Part shown: one piece after another, positions 1-5,029 of the stretch | How positions within the stretch are numbered: the stretch's first letter is position 1 | Layout of the letters: every line of letters starts with the position of its first letter | Source of the DNA: Eubacterium sp. | GTDB taxonomy: Bacteria; Bacillota; Clostridia; Lachnospirales; Lachnospiraceae | Length of the DNA stretch: 5,029 nucleotides | Reading direction: 5' to 3' | NCBI GenBank assembly: GCA_020844525.1 | Contig: JAJGAH010000219.1 | Span: 1 to 5,029, forward strand | Position numbers and translations under genes: made by a program | The notes under the pieces: generated by a model | What the model saw: the letters and a program-made list of their open reading frames with translations, nothing else | What the model was told of the DNA's origin: nothing | Databases searched by the model: none

Positions 1-2
1 TC

Positions 3-389
3 ACCGATCAGACCGGGTCCAAACTGGTACCGGAGACCAGAGAAGTTTATTACAGCAGCAATGAGCCGATTGAAATGGCAGTTGTGCAGGAGCTGATCCA
101 GGGACCGTCCCAGAATGGGCATTACCCGGTATTTTCTACGGACACACAGGTACTGAGCGTCACATCCCAGGAGGGCGTCTGTTATGTGAATTTCGATGAC
201 AGTGTGCAGAACAGTATTCTGAGCATCAGCGAAGAAATCCCAATTTATGCAATCGTAAACTCCCTTGCGGAAACCTGCCACATCAAAAAAGTCCAGTTTC
301 TGATTGATGGAGAAAGTGACACCGTTTTCCGCAACAGCATGGACCTTGGCGTACAGTATACGGAAAACAAGGATCTGGTCGCATCCTGA
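3..389 (+). CDS. GerMN domain-containing protein, 3' part only
   Basis: This is the C-terminal 128 codons of a protein whose start lies left of the window; the open frame runs from the edge to a TGA at 387-389. The visible part is essentially one GerMN domain, the domain of the Bacillus spore germination/sporulation lipoprotein GerM and of many clostridial lipoproteins. Seen in sequence: a lead-in KLVPETREVYY, then AVVQELIQGP (codons about 26-35), a GVCYVNFDDSV strand-loop, IYAIVNSLAE, and KKVQFLIDGE near the end. All of these match the family pattern. Known of the family: such proteins are usually exported lipoproteins with one or two GerMN domains, acting at the cell surface or in spore-envelope assembly. 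The signal peptide and lipobox cannot be checked because the N-terminus is missing. An intrinsic terminator follows 44 nt after the stop, so this gene ends its transcription unit. An internal ATG at 75 is not the real start, because homologous residues continue upstream of it. Confidence 0.85.
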   Translation, partial: TDQTGSKLVPETREVYYSSNEPIEMAVVQELIQGPSQNGHYPVFSTDTQVLSVTSQEGVCYVNFDDSVQNSILSISEEIPIYAIVNSLAETCHIKKVQFLIDGESDTVFRNSMDLGVQYTENKDLVAS

Positions 390-432
390 TACGGGATGCG
401 TACAGAGCGAAAAAAAGAATGCATCTATTCTG

Positions 433-470
433 CCTCCGGGGTTGCGCTTTATGCGTACCCGGGGGTTTTT
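433..470 (+). terminator. Intrinsic terminator of the GerMN gene
   Basis: CCTCCGGG at 433-440 pairs with CCCGGGGG at 458-465 (8 bp, one T-G wobble), closing a 17-nt loop. Five T residues follow at once (466-470), with a further TT after one C. This GC-rich stem plus U-tract sits 44 nt after the GerMN stop codon and faces the right way, so it should separate that gene from the comEC unit. Confidence 0.8.
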
Positions 471-613
471 CTTCATCTTTATCTGTTCAGGGTGGTCTGG
501 GAGAGACACCGTTTTCAGTACGATCAACGGCCTGATCTGGCAATTTTGATGGTATGGTAAAGGACGACAAAACTTCTGTTTTCCGACAGCCGCTGATTTG
601 TGTAATTTGCTGA

Positions 614-642
614 TTGCTGTTTCCGGGATCCGATGCTATGTT
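614..642 (+). promoter_or_regulatory. Weak promoter candidate for comEC
   Basis: TTGCTG (614-619) and TATGTT (637-642) are separated by exactly 17 nt, and a TGC just before the -10 gives an extended -10 (TGn). The -35 matches the housekeeping consensus at only 3 of 6 positions and the -10 at 4 of 6. A start near 649 would give a leader of about 220 nt. This is the best candidate I found in the gap, but it is tentative. Confidence 0.25.
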
Positions 643-689
643 CTTATCAGCTGGCTGGCGTTTCTTTCGTCATACTGCAATGCTTTTTT

Positions 690-765
690 ATCCTGTCTTT
701 AATTTTCATTCATTGATCCTGTCTTATTTTTTCTGCATTGCCTGTCTTTCTTCATGTTTCCACTG
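690..765 (+). repeat. Imperfect tandem repeat of about 25 nt, three copies
   Basis: Three consecutive units start with (AT)CCTGTCTT and end with CATTG or CACTG: 690-715, 716-740 and 741-765. The CCTGTCTT core occurs exactly at 692, 718 and 741, and a weaker CTGTCT follows at 763. Between core and end the units are T-rich and diverged. The repeat lies in the presumed comEC leader. Its function is unknown; low-complexity drift is a real alternative. Confidence 0.5.
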
Positions 766-856
766 TCTGGATTCTTTACATGCCTTTGTAGCAAAGATTC
801 TTTTAATGGCTTTCGGAATGCCGCTGTTTTGCTTTGAAATTTGTGGATCCGATTAT

Positions 857-866
857 AAGGGGGTGG
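857..866 (+). promoter_or_regulatory. Shine-Dalgarno that decides the comEC start
   Basis: AAGGGGGTGG at 857-866 is a good anti-16S match, with 9 nt between the AAGGGGG part and the TTG at 873. The frame is open further up, with a TTG at 834 and a GTG at 843, but neither has a comparable purine block in front. This site therefore favours 873 as the start. Confidence 0.6.
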
Positions 867-872
867 TTCTGT

Positions 873-3227
873 TTGCGATATCGTCCGGTCTGCATTGCCT
901 GTCTGCTCCTGGTTTTGGGAATTCTGATCTGCCACAAGGCGGGGATTCCTGTATTCGGGCAGCCGTTTCTCTCGGATGCGGAAGAACAGCAGCTCTCTGC
1001 CGGAACAGATGCCATCTGTACCGGTGTAGTCCGGGAACGCATTCAGAAGAAAAAATCCACGCAGTATGTTCTCAAGGAGTGTACCGTACTGTTCACCGGG
1101 ACAGAAGGAAGAAAGCACAGCGTCTCGATGGATTACATCAAGGTTACGGTGCTGCAGGATTCAGAGGGTTTAGACAGGGATATACTGCCCATTGGGTCTG
1201 ATGTAAGGCTGCTGGGTACGCTTCGGGAAATTCAGGGACCTTCCAATCCTGGTGAATTTGACAGTAAGGTGTATTTTGCCTGTCAGAGGATTTACTATGA
1301 GATGATGCCTGAGAATTGTACTGTCCTGAAACAAGGGAACGGATTCCTGGAAGCACTTGCCACCTTCCGGCAGAAGATCAGGGAGCGGCAGGCTGAGCTC
1401 ATGCATCCGGAGCAGGCAGGGGTCCTTGGTGCCATGCTTCAAGGGGACCGCACATTGCTTTCGGAGGAGAGCCTGAAGCATTATCGATATGGTGGGGTGA
1501 TGCATGTACTTGCGATTTCGGGACTTCATATTTCTATGCTTGGCATGCTTATTTATCAGATGCTGTCCGGTTCCCTGATCCGCTGCCTGCCGCGGCATGT
1601 GCGGATGGGGCAGGTATTCGCCGCGCTGATTGCGGCTCTGATCATGCTGGTTTACTGTCTGTTTGTGGGATCTCCGGTTTCGGCAATCCGGGCCTTTATC
1701 ATGTTTTCCGTATCGCTTGGTGCGAAGGCACTGCACAGGTCGTATGACAGTCTGTGTGCGCTTGGCTTATCCGCGATGCTGATTCTGCTTACAAACCCGG
1801 GATATCTTTTTCACACCGGATTTCTGTTATCTTATGCAGCGGTGGGCGGTACCGCTCTGTTCTATCCTGCATTTCTCGGCATGCTGCCCGGAGAATTCTG
1901 GCATAAGGGCAGCAGCGTGAAGAAATATCTGGAAAAACTCATGGAGGCTGTGCTGGTCTGGTGTGCAGTGATGGTGTGTACCATGCCGCTGATGGCCGCG
2001 TTCTTTTATGAAATCCCCGTGCTGCCCCTGGCTGCGCTTCTGATTGTCCCTTTTATGGGAATTGTGCTGACGCTGGGGTTTCTTGGCAGTGCGGCTGGCC
2101 TGCTCTGGCCCGCCTTAGGATGGGCGCTGCTCATTCCGGTGGATCTTGCGCTGCAGTTTTTTGACAGGATTGCGGAATCGGTGATGCGTGTCCCGTTCTC
2201 AACCTGGCATATCGGAAAACCGGACTTCTGGCAGATTATCACGTACTATGGATGCCTTCTGGCATTCTGGGCCTGTCTGAGAACAGATAGAAAGAAAATG
2301 GCGCTTTTTCTGATCGTTTCTGGGCTGCTGATTCTCAGCCTGAGATGGAGCCCGCGCTTTTCCATCACGATGCTCTCTGTCGGGCAGGGGGACTGTCTGG
2401 TGTTCAGTCAGGGAAAGAATGTCTGGAAGCCCGGCGGGGATCCGGTATTTCTTGTGGATGGGGGAAGCAGCAGTGTGAAGAATATGGCACAGTATCGTCT
2501 GATCCCGTACCTGAAATCCCGTGGCGTCACCAGAATCCGCGGCATCTTTGTCAGCCACGGTGACCTGGACCACATCAATGGAATTGAAGAGCTTCTGCAG
2601 AAGGTGCGGGAGAATCCGGCTCAGCTGAGGGTGGATGCACTATATCTGACGCCGCAGATGCAGGCGGACCCGGCAGGTGTCCGCCTGCAGAAAGCATGCA
2701 GTGCGATTGGGACAGAGGTAGTGTATCTGAAAAAAGGAGACCGGATGCAGGAGGGTTTGCTTCGGGTACAGGTGATGCACCCGGAGGGTCTGCAGGGAGG
2801 ACAACAGGAAGGGCAGGAAAATTCCGGTACCAGAAATGAGGACAGTATGGTGCTGATGCTCTCTGCAGGAGATTTTGATGCTCTTCTGACAGGAGACCTG
2901 GAGGGCAGCGGAGAGGATGCCTTGTTACAGGAAGCGGGTCCTGTTGAATATCTGAAGGCTGCACACCACGGGTCCCGCAATTCGACCTCCTCTGCTCTGC
3001 TTCAGAAAACGCATCCACTGGTCTGCACCATCTCTGCTCCTGAGAAAAGCCGTTACGGTCATCCGCATGCGGAGACACTGGAAAGAATCAGAGAGGAGGG
3101 GGCGGACTGCTATGTGACAAGGGACTGCGGCGCTATTACGCTGGAAACGTCAGGTAAGGATGATTTCCGGATCCGGACATTTCGGCATGATGCAGAGGAT
3201 GCTAGGAGTGCCGTCCGGCAGGGATGA
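873..3227 (+). CDS. comEC: ComEC/Rec2 competence protein: DNA-uptake channel with C-terminal metallo-beta-lactamase-type domain
   Basis: ComEC is the inner-membrane protein that carries transforming single-stranded DNA into the cytoplasm; its C-terminal metallo-hydrolase-like domain is thought to act on DNA. From the TTG at 873 the protein has 784 residues, a normal full length. In order: an N-terminal membrane helix (about 5-24); a DUF4131-type soluble region (to about 175); the Competence channel domain with HVLAISGLHISM (211-222) and PVSAIRA (268-274) followed by several membrane segments (to about 490); then the metallo-beta-lactamase fold. In that fold VGQGD is at 503-507, VDGG starts at 528, the metal motif SHGDLDH has H562, D564, D566 and H567, GD ends at D675, HHG starts at H698, and YGHPH holds H730. 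All key residues are present, so the enzyme-like domain looks intact. The start is chosen for its Shine-Dalgarno and because MRYRPVCIACLLLVLG resembles usual ComEC N-termini; TTG 834 would add 13 residues. holA follows 171 nt downstream, a common Firmicutes neighbour. No comEA or comEB is visible upstream. Confidence 0.95.
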   Translation: MRYRPVCIACLLLVLGILICHKAGIPVFGQPFLSDAEEQQLSAGTDAICTGVVRERIQKKKSTQYVLKECTVLFTGTEGRKHSVSMDYIKVTVLQDSEGLDRDILPIGSDVRLLGTLREIQGPSNPGEFDSKVYFACQRIYYEMMPENCTVLKQGNGFLEALATFRQKIRERQAELMHPEQAGVLGAMLQGDRTLLSEESLKHYRYGGVMHVLAISGLHISMLGMLIYQMLSGSLIRCLPRHVRMGQVFAALIAALIMLVYCLFVGSPVSAIRAFIMFSVSLGAKALHRSYDSLCALGLSAMLILLTNPGYLFHTGFLLSYAAVGGTALFYPAFLGMLPGEFWHKGSSVKKYLEKLMEAVLVWCAVMVCTMPLMAAFFYEIPVLPLAALLIVPFMGIVLTLGFLGSAAGLLWPALGWALLIPVDLALQFFDRIAESVMRVPFSTWHIGKPDFWQIITYYGCLLAFWACLRTDRKKMALFLIVSGLLILSLRWSPRFSITMLSVGQGDCLVFSQGKNVWKPGGDPVFLVDGGSSSVKNMAQYRLIPYLKSRGVTRIRGIFVSHGDLDHINGIEELLQKVRENPAQLRVDALYLTPQMQADPAGVRLQKACSAIGTEVVYLKKGDRMQEGLLRVQVMHPEGLQGGQQEGQENSGTRNEDSMVLMLSAGDFDALLTGDLEGSGEDALLQEAGPVEYLKAAHHGSRNSTSSALLQKTHPLVCTISAPEKSRYGHPHAETLERIREEGADCYVTRDCGAITLETSGKDDFRIRTFRHDAEDARSAVRQG

Positions 3228-3329
3228 TGGCGCATCCTTAATGGCAGTTCTGATAGAAGATGTATATGTTCAGAGTGAAAGTGTGCAGAGCCACAGGGAG
3301 GGCATGGAAGAACTGCCCGGAATGAAGGG

Positions 3330-3358
3330 CTGACGATGCCGGACGGATATGGTAAAAT
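3330..3358 (+). promoter_or_regulatory. Extended -10 promoter ahead of holA
   Basis: CTGACG (3330-3335) matches 4 of 6 bases of the -35 consensus. It is followed by a 17-nt spacer and TAAAAT (3353-3358), a 5 of 6 match to the -10, with TGG directly before it (extended TGn). The predicted transcription start is near 3365, giving a leader of about 34 nt to the holA ATG. The rest of the 171-nt comEC-holA gap shows no terminator and no convincing gene. Confidence 0.55.
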
Positions 3359-3398
3359 ATTGCTGCACTTTTGAATGAAAAATGTTGGGGTTGAATGA

Positions 3399-4379
3399 AT
3401 GAATACAATTCGTGAGGATATCAAAAGCGGAAAATTCAAGCCGGTGTACCTGCTGTATGGGCCGGAAGTCTACCTGAGAAACCAGTATCGTGACCTTCTG
3501 GTACATGCGCTGGTCCCAGAGGGGGAGACGATGAATTTTTCCCGATATCAGGGAGAGAGCGCTGATGAGCGTGAAATTATTGCCCAGGCAGACACAATGC
3601 CTTTTTTTTCGGACCGCAGGGTGATACTGATCGAAAACAGCGGATTTTTCAAAAAGAAGACGGAAGAGCTTGATCAGTACATGGAGAAGCTTCCTGATTA
3701 TCTGATCATGATCTTTGTGGAGGATGAGGCTGACAAGCGGAGCCGCCTGTACAAGCTGATCAATAAAGCCGGTCACGTTGCCGCTTTTGAGACCCAGACA
3801 GAGGAAATGCTGACCAGATGGGTGCTGACAGCAATGACAAGGGCGGGGAAGAAGATCACACGGGACAGCATGCGCCACTTTCTGGAGATTACCGGTACAG
3901 ATATGGCCAACATCAGCAGCGAGCTGGAGAAGCTTCTCTGCTATACCATGGATAGAGATGTTATCACGACGAAGGATATCGATGCTGTTTGTGCGCCACA
4001 GATTTCCAATCAGATTTTTGCCATGATCCGTGCGGTCACAGAACATCAGCAGAAAAAGGCACTGGATTACTATTATGACCTGCTGGCGCTCAAGGAAGCA
4101 CCTATGCGGATCCTTTACCTTCTTGCACGACAGTACAATCAGCTCCTGCAGGTAAAGACGCTTTCTGCGGAGGGCTTTCCGAATCGTGAGGTCGCGTCAA
4201 AGACGGGTATACCTCCTTTTGCAGTCAGCCGGACACTTGCGCTGTGCCGGAATTATCCGGTTTCAAGGCTGGAGAATATTTTGAGAGATTTTGCCCAGGC
4301 AGAAGAGGATGTAAAAACAGGGCGTCTGGATGAAAAGCTGAGCGTTGAGATGATGATCGTGAAATGCTCTGCAGGCTGA
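3399..4379 (+). CDS. holA: DNA polymerase III delta subunit (clamp-loader wrench)
   Basis: HolA is the clamp-loader subunit that opens the beta sliding-clamp ring so it can be placed on primed DNA during chromosome replication; it works in the cytoplasm in complex with the delta-prime and tau/gamma subunits. The product has 326 residues, close to the family norm of about 330-345. Seen in sequence: the N-terminal KPVYLLYGPEVYL (14-26), the P-loop-like region of the AAA+-type fold, which in delta subunits does not need to bind ATP; MPFFSDRRVILIEN (67-80); the diagnostic GTDMANISSELEKL (166-179); and a C-terminal collar domain ending in AEEDVKTGRLDEKLSVEMM (301-319), matching the family pattern AExxxKTGRLD. 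The start is the ATG at 3399; a modest TGGGG block at 3386-3390 lies 8 nt upstream and no better start is seen. The gene may be transcribed both by read-through from comEC and from its own promoter at 3330-3358. It converges on rpsT across a structured gap. Confidence 0.96.
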   Translation: MNTIREDIKSGKFKPVYLLYGPEVYLRNQYRDLLVHALVPEGETMNFSRYQGESADEREIIAQADTMPFFSDRRVILIENSGFFKKKTEELDQYMEKLPDYLIMIFVEDEADKRSRLYKLINKAGHVAAFETQTEEMLTRWVLTAMTRAGKKITRDSMRHFLEITGTDMANISSELEKLLCYTMDRDVITTKDIDAVCAPQISNQIFAMIRAVTEHQQKKALDYYYDLLALKEAPMRILYLLARQYNQLLQVKTLSAEGFPNREVASKTGIPPFAVSRTLALCRNYPVSRLENILRDFAQAEEDVKTGRLDEKLSVEMMIVKCSAG

Positions 4380-4410
4380 TTTGATGTAAAGGTCAAAAGT
4401 GGTATGCTCC

Positions 4411-4608
4411 TGAAATTGTCTTGGAATTCTCACGGTTTCGACAAGCAAGAAGTACTAAGGTTCTTCAATTCTGCTAGAAACGTTCAGAAAAAGTCAAAAC
4501 TCGCTGCATTCTGCAGCTCAGACAGTTGACTTTTTCTGAATAACGCAAAATCTCATCACCAAGTACTTCTAGCATGTCTGCAAATGTTCGAATTTCAAGA
4601 CAATTTCA
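4411..4608. repeat. Long imperfect fold-back element (198 bp) between convergent holA and rpsT
   Basis: The two ends are inverted copies: 4411-4429 (starting TGAAATTGTCTTG) and 4590-4608 match at 18 of 19 positions, and the single difference is a G-T wobble. The match continues inward: about 11 of 18 positions agree over 4430-4447 against 4571-4589. Then come a perfect 9-bp arm AGAAGTACT (4448-4456 with 4562-4570), a diverged stretch still sharing GGT and ATT-TGC, and a perfect 15-bp arm TTCAGAAAAAGTCAA (4483-4497 with 4526-4540). The apex holds GCTGCA-TTC-TGCAGC (4503-4517). The whole element can thus form one hairpin as DNA or as RNA from either strand. It has no open frame of note and no obvious target-site duplication at its borders. 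It could be a MITE-like or other dispersed palindromic repeat, or a transcription-end structure between the two genes. The structure is directly visible; its nature is inferred. Confidence 0.85.
4483..4540. repeat. Inner perfect 15-bp hairpin of the fold-back element
   Basis: TTCAGAAAAAGTCAA (4483-4497) is the exact reverse complement of TTGACTTTTTCTGAA (4526-4540). The 28-nt loop carries a second perfect hairpin GCTGCA/TGCAGC with a TTC loop (4503-4517). The T5 run on each strand lies inside the stem, so this is not a classical terminator, although RNA pausing there is possible. Confidence 0.85.
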
Positions 4609-4615
4609 TAAACGC

Positions 4616-4629
4616 TTGCCGTTTGGCAA
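4616..4629. repeat. Small 5-bp hairpin
   Basis: TTGCC (4616-4620) and GGCAA (4625-4629) flank a GTTT loop, just outside the right end of the fold-back element. It has no T-tract and may have no function. It is listed because it lies in the structured gap between holA and rpsT. Confidence 0.3.
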
Positions 4630-4639
4630 TGATAGCAGT

Positions 4640-4671
4640 AAAAAACACGAGGCGACGACTCCCCGTGTTTT
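4640..4671 (-). terminator. Intrinsic terminator of rpsT, possibly bidirectional
   Basis: AAAACACG (4642-4649) pairs perfectly with CGTGTTTT (4664-4671), with two further G-C pairs beyond one mismatch. Read on the - strand, the stem ends in a run of six T (complement of 4640-4645). It starts 27 nt after the rpsT stop codon. On the + strand the same stem ends in TTTTCGTTTCT, so it could also stop transcripts coming from holA. Confidence 0.75.
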
Positions 4672-4698
4672 CGTTTCTATATTCTGATCTATAAAAAA

Positions 4699-4962
4699 TT
4701 ACTGAATAGAGTTTACAGCTTTGCTTAAGCGGGAAACTTTTCTGGATGCATTATTCTTGTGAAGAACGCCCTTGGTCTCAGCCTTGTCGATCACAGAAGA
4801 AGCATTGATCAGCGCTGCCTGTGCAGCTTCCTTATCCTTTGCGGCAACTGCAGCCTCTACCTTCTTGATAGAAGTCTTGACAGCGGATTTAACTGCCTGA
4901 TTTCTGTCGGCCTTTGTCTTGTTCACGAGAATTCTCTTTTTCGCGGATTTAATGTTAGCCAA
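4699..4962 (-). CDS. rpsT: 30S ribosomal protein S20
   Basis: S20 binds 16S rRNA early in 30S subunit assembly. With the TTG start at 4962-4960 the protein has 87 residues, the usual length, and begins MANIKSAKKRI, the typical S20 N-terminus. The body is lysine- and alanine-rich and helical, and the C-terminal half holds KGVLHKNNASRKVSRLSKAV (about 64-83), the family signature. An in-frame GTG at 4971-4969 would add three residues (MYS), but its G is part of the Shine-Dalgarno block, so it cannot be used with that site; TTG with 8-nt spacing is clearly better. The gene is transcribed alone in this window, converges on holA and ends at the terminator 4640-4671. Its position next to comEC-holA is the common Firmicutes order; gpr often follows and may lie beyond the right edge. 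Known: E. coli rpsT also starts with UUG, and that codon contributes to translational autoregulation; whether the same applies here is inference. Confidence 0.98.
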   Translation of the reverse strand: MANIKSAKKRILVNKTKADRNQAVKSAVKTSIKKVEAAVAAKDKEAAQAALINASSVIDKAETKGVLHKNNASRKVSRLSKAVNSIQ

Positions 4963-4970
4963 ACTGTACA

Positions 4971-4978
4971 CCTCCTTT
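4971..4978 (-). promoter_or_regulatory. Strong Shine-Dalgarno of rpsT
   Basis: The - strand reads AAAGGAGG over 4978-4971, a near-perfect anti-16S match, followed by 8 nt and then the TTG at 4962. This decides the start of rpsT against the GTG that overlaps the site. Confidence 0.85.
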
Positions 4979-5004
4979 GATTCATTTTCTGTTTATTGCT
5001 GTTC

Positions 5005-5010
5005 TTTATA
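5005..5010 (-). promoter_or_regulatory. Likely -10 box of the rpsT promoter
   Basis: The - strand reads TATAAA over 5010-5005, a 5 of 6 match to the -10 consensus. With a 17-nt spacer the -35 would fall at about 5028-5033, across or beyond the window edge, so it cannot be checked. The predicted leader before the TTG is about 35 nt. Confidence 0.45.
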
Positions 5011-5029
5011 GGATGACACTTTTCCACTT

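Larger units (their letters stand above)
471..872. other. Non-coding T-rich region between GerMN gene and comEC
   Basis: About 400 bases without a supportable gene. Open frames crossing it on either strand have no recognisable family motif and mostly extend antisense to, or out of frame with, comEC or the GerMN gene. The second half (about 640-835) is strongly T-rich on the + strand and holds imperfect repeats around CCTGTCTT. It probably includes the comEC promoter and a long leader. No tRNA, riboswitch or comEA gene was recognised in it. Confidence 0.6.

Noticed and set aside
316..517. Repeated 12-mer GACACCGTTTTC in the GerMN gene and in the following gap
   Set aside because: One 12-base repeat in 5 kb is expected by chance, and the flanks do not match.
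304..549. Open frame of 81 codons on the + strand
   Set aside because: It starts inside the GerMN gene in another frame and runs through the terminator hairpin; no support.
699..1118. Open frame of 139 codons on the - strand
   Set aside because: Mostly antisense to comEC, no recognisable domain and no Shine-Dalgarno noticed; treated as a shadow.
614..1201. Open frame of 195 codons on the + strand across the leader and the comEC 5' end
   Set aside because: It overlaps comEC in another frame, has no family motif and a composition of cysteine- and phenylalanine-rich nonsense; the overlapping comEC is certain.
3222..3237. GGATG/CATCC 5-bp hairpin straddling the comEC stop codon
   Set aside because: Too short for a terminator and followed by TTAATGG, not a T-tract.
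3241..3333. Small open frame of 30 codons (MAVLIEDVYVQS...) between comEC and holA
   Set aside because: No Shine-Dalgarno in front, no recognised family, and its stop overlaps the promoter ahead of holA; likely chance.
3602..3609. Run of T inside holA that could cause slippage
   Set aside because: It encodes conserved Pro-Phe-Phe-Ser in the correct frame, and no alternative product is evident.
3270..4046. Open frame of 258 codons on the - strand
   Set aside because: Fully antisense to holA over most of its length; no domain recognised, while holA has clear family motifs.
4411..4608. CRISPR array or attachment site as explanation of the gap between holA and rpsT
   Set aside because: There are no regular direct repeats with spacers and no integrase or tRNA nearby; the pattern is inverted, not direct.

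Overview
The window looks chromosomal, from a Gram-positive anaerobe of the Clostridia, most likely a Lachnospiraceae-type organism. The evidence is a GerMN-domain protein, a full-length ComEC/Rec2, a Firmicutes-style DNA polymerase III delta subunit (HolA) and ribosomal protein S20, in the comEC-holA-rpsT order that is conserved in many Firmicutes. GC content is moderate by eye. No IS element, phage gene, CRISPR array, tRNA or rRNA is visible. The family placement is inference from protein style and gene order, not a database result.

Layout. (1) Positions 1-389 hold the 3' end of a GerMN-domain protein on the + strand, followed by an intrinsic terminator at 433-470. (2) Positions 471-872 are a non-coding, T-rich leader. 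It contains imperfect repeats of about 25 nt around a CCTGTCTT core and one weak promoter candidate. (3) Positions 873-3227 encode ComEC, the competence DNA-uptake channel with a C-terminal metallo-beta-lactamase-type domain. The preferred start is a TTG codon behind a strong Shine-Dalgarno. (4) Positions 3228-3398 are a short gap with no convincing gene but a good extended -10 promoter just ahead of holA. (5) Positions 3399-4379 encode HolA. (6) Positions 4380-4698 lie between the convergent 3' ends of holA and rpsT. Here sits the most unusual object of the window, a fold-back element of about 198 bp (4411-4608). Its two halves are imperfect inverted copies of each other around a small apical hairpin. 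Next to it is a terminator hairpin (4640-4671) that serves rpsT and may work in both directions. (7) Positions 4699-4962 on the - strand encode S20, again with a TTG start behind a perfect AAAGGAGG. Its -10 box lies near the right edge of the window.

How the genes relate. comEC and holA are co-directional with no terminator between them, so read-through is likely, but holA seems to have its own promoter. rpsT is an independent convergent unit. The GerMN gene belongs to a separate upstream unit closed by its own terminator. The genes are ordinary housekeeping or competence genes. The candidate for something undescribed is the 4411-4608 fold-back element.
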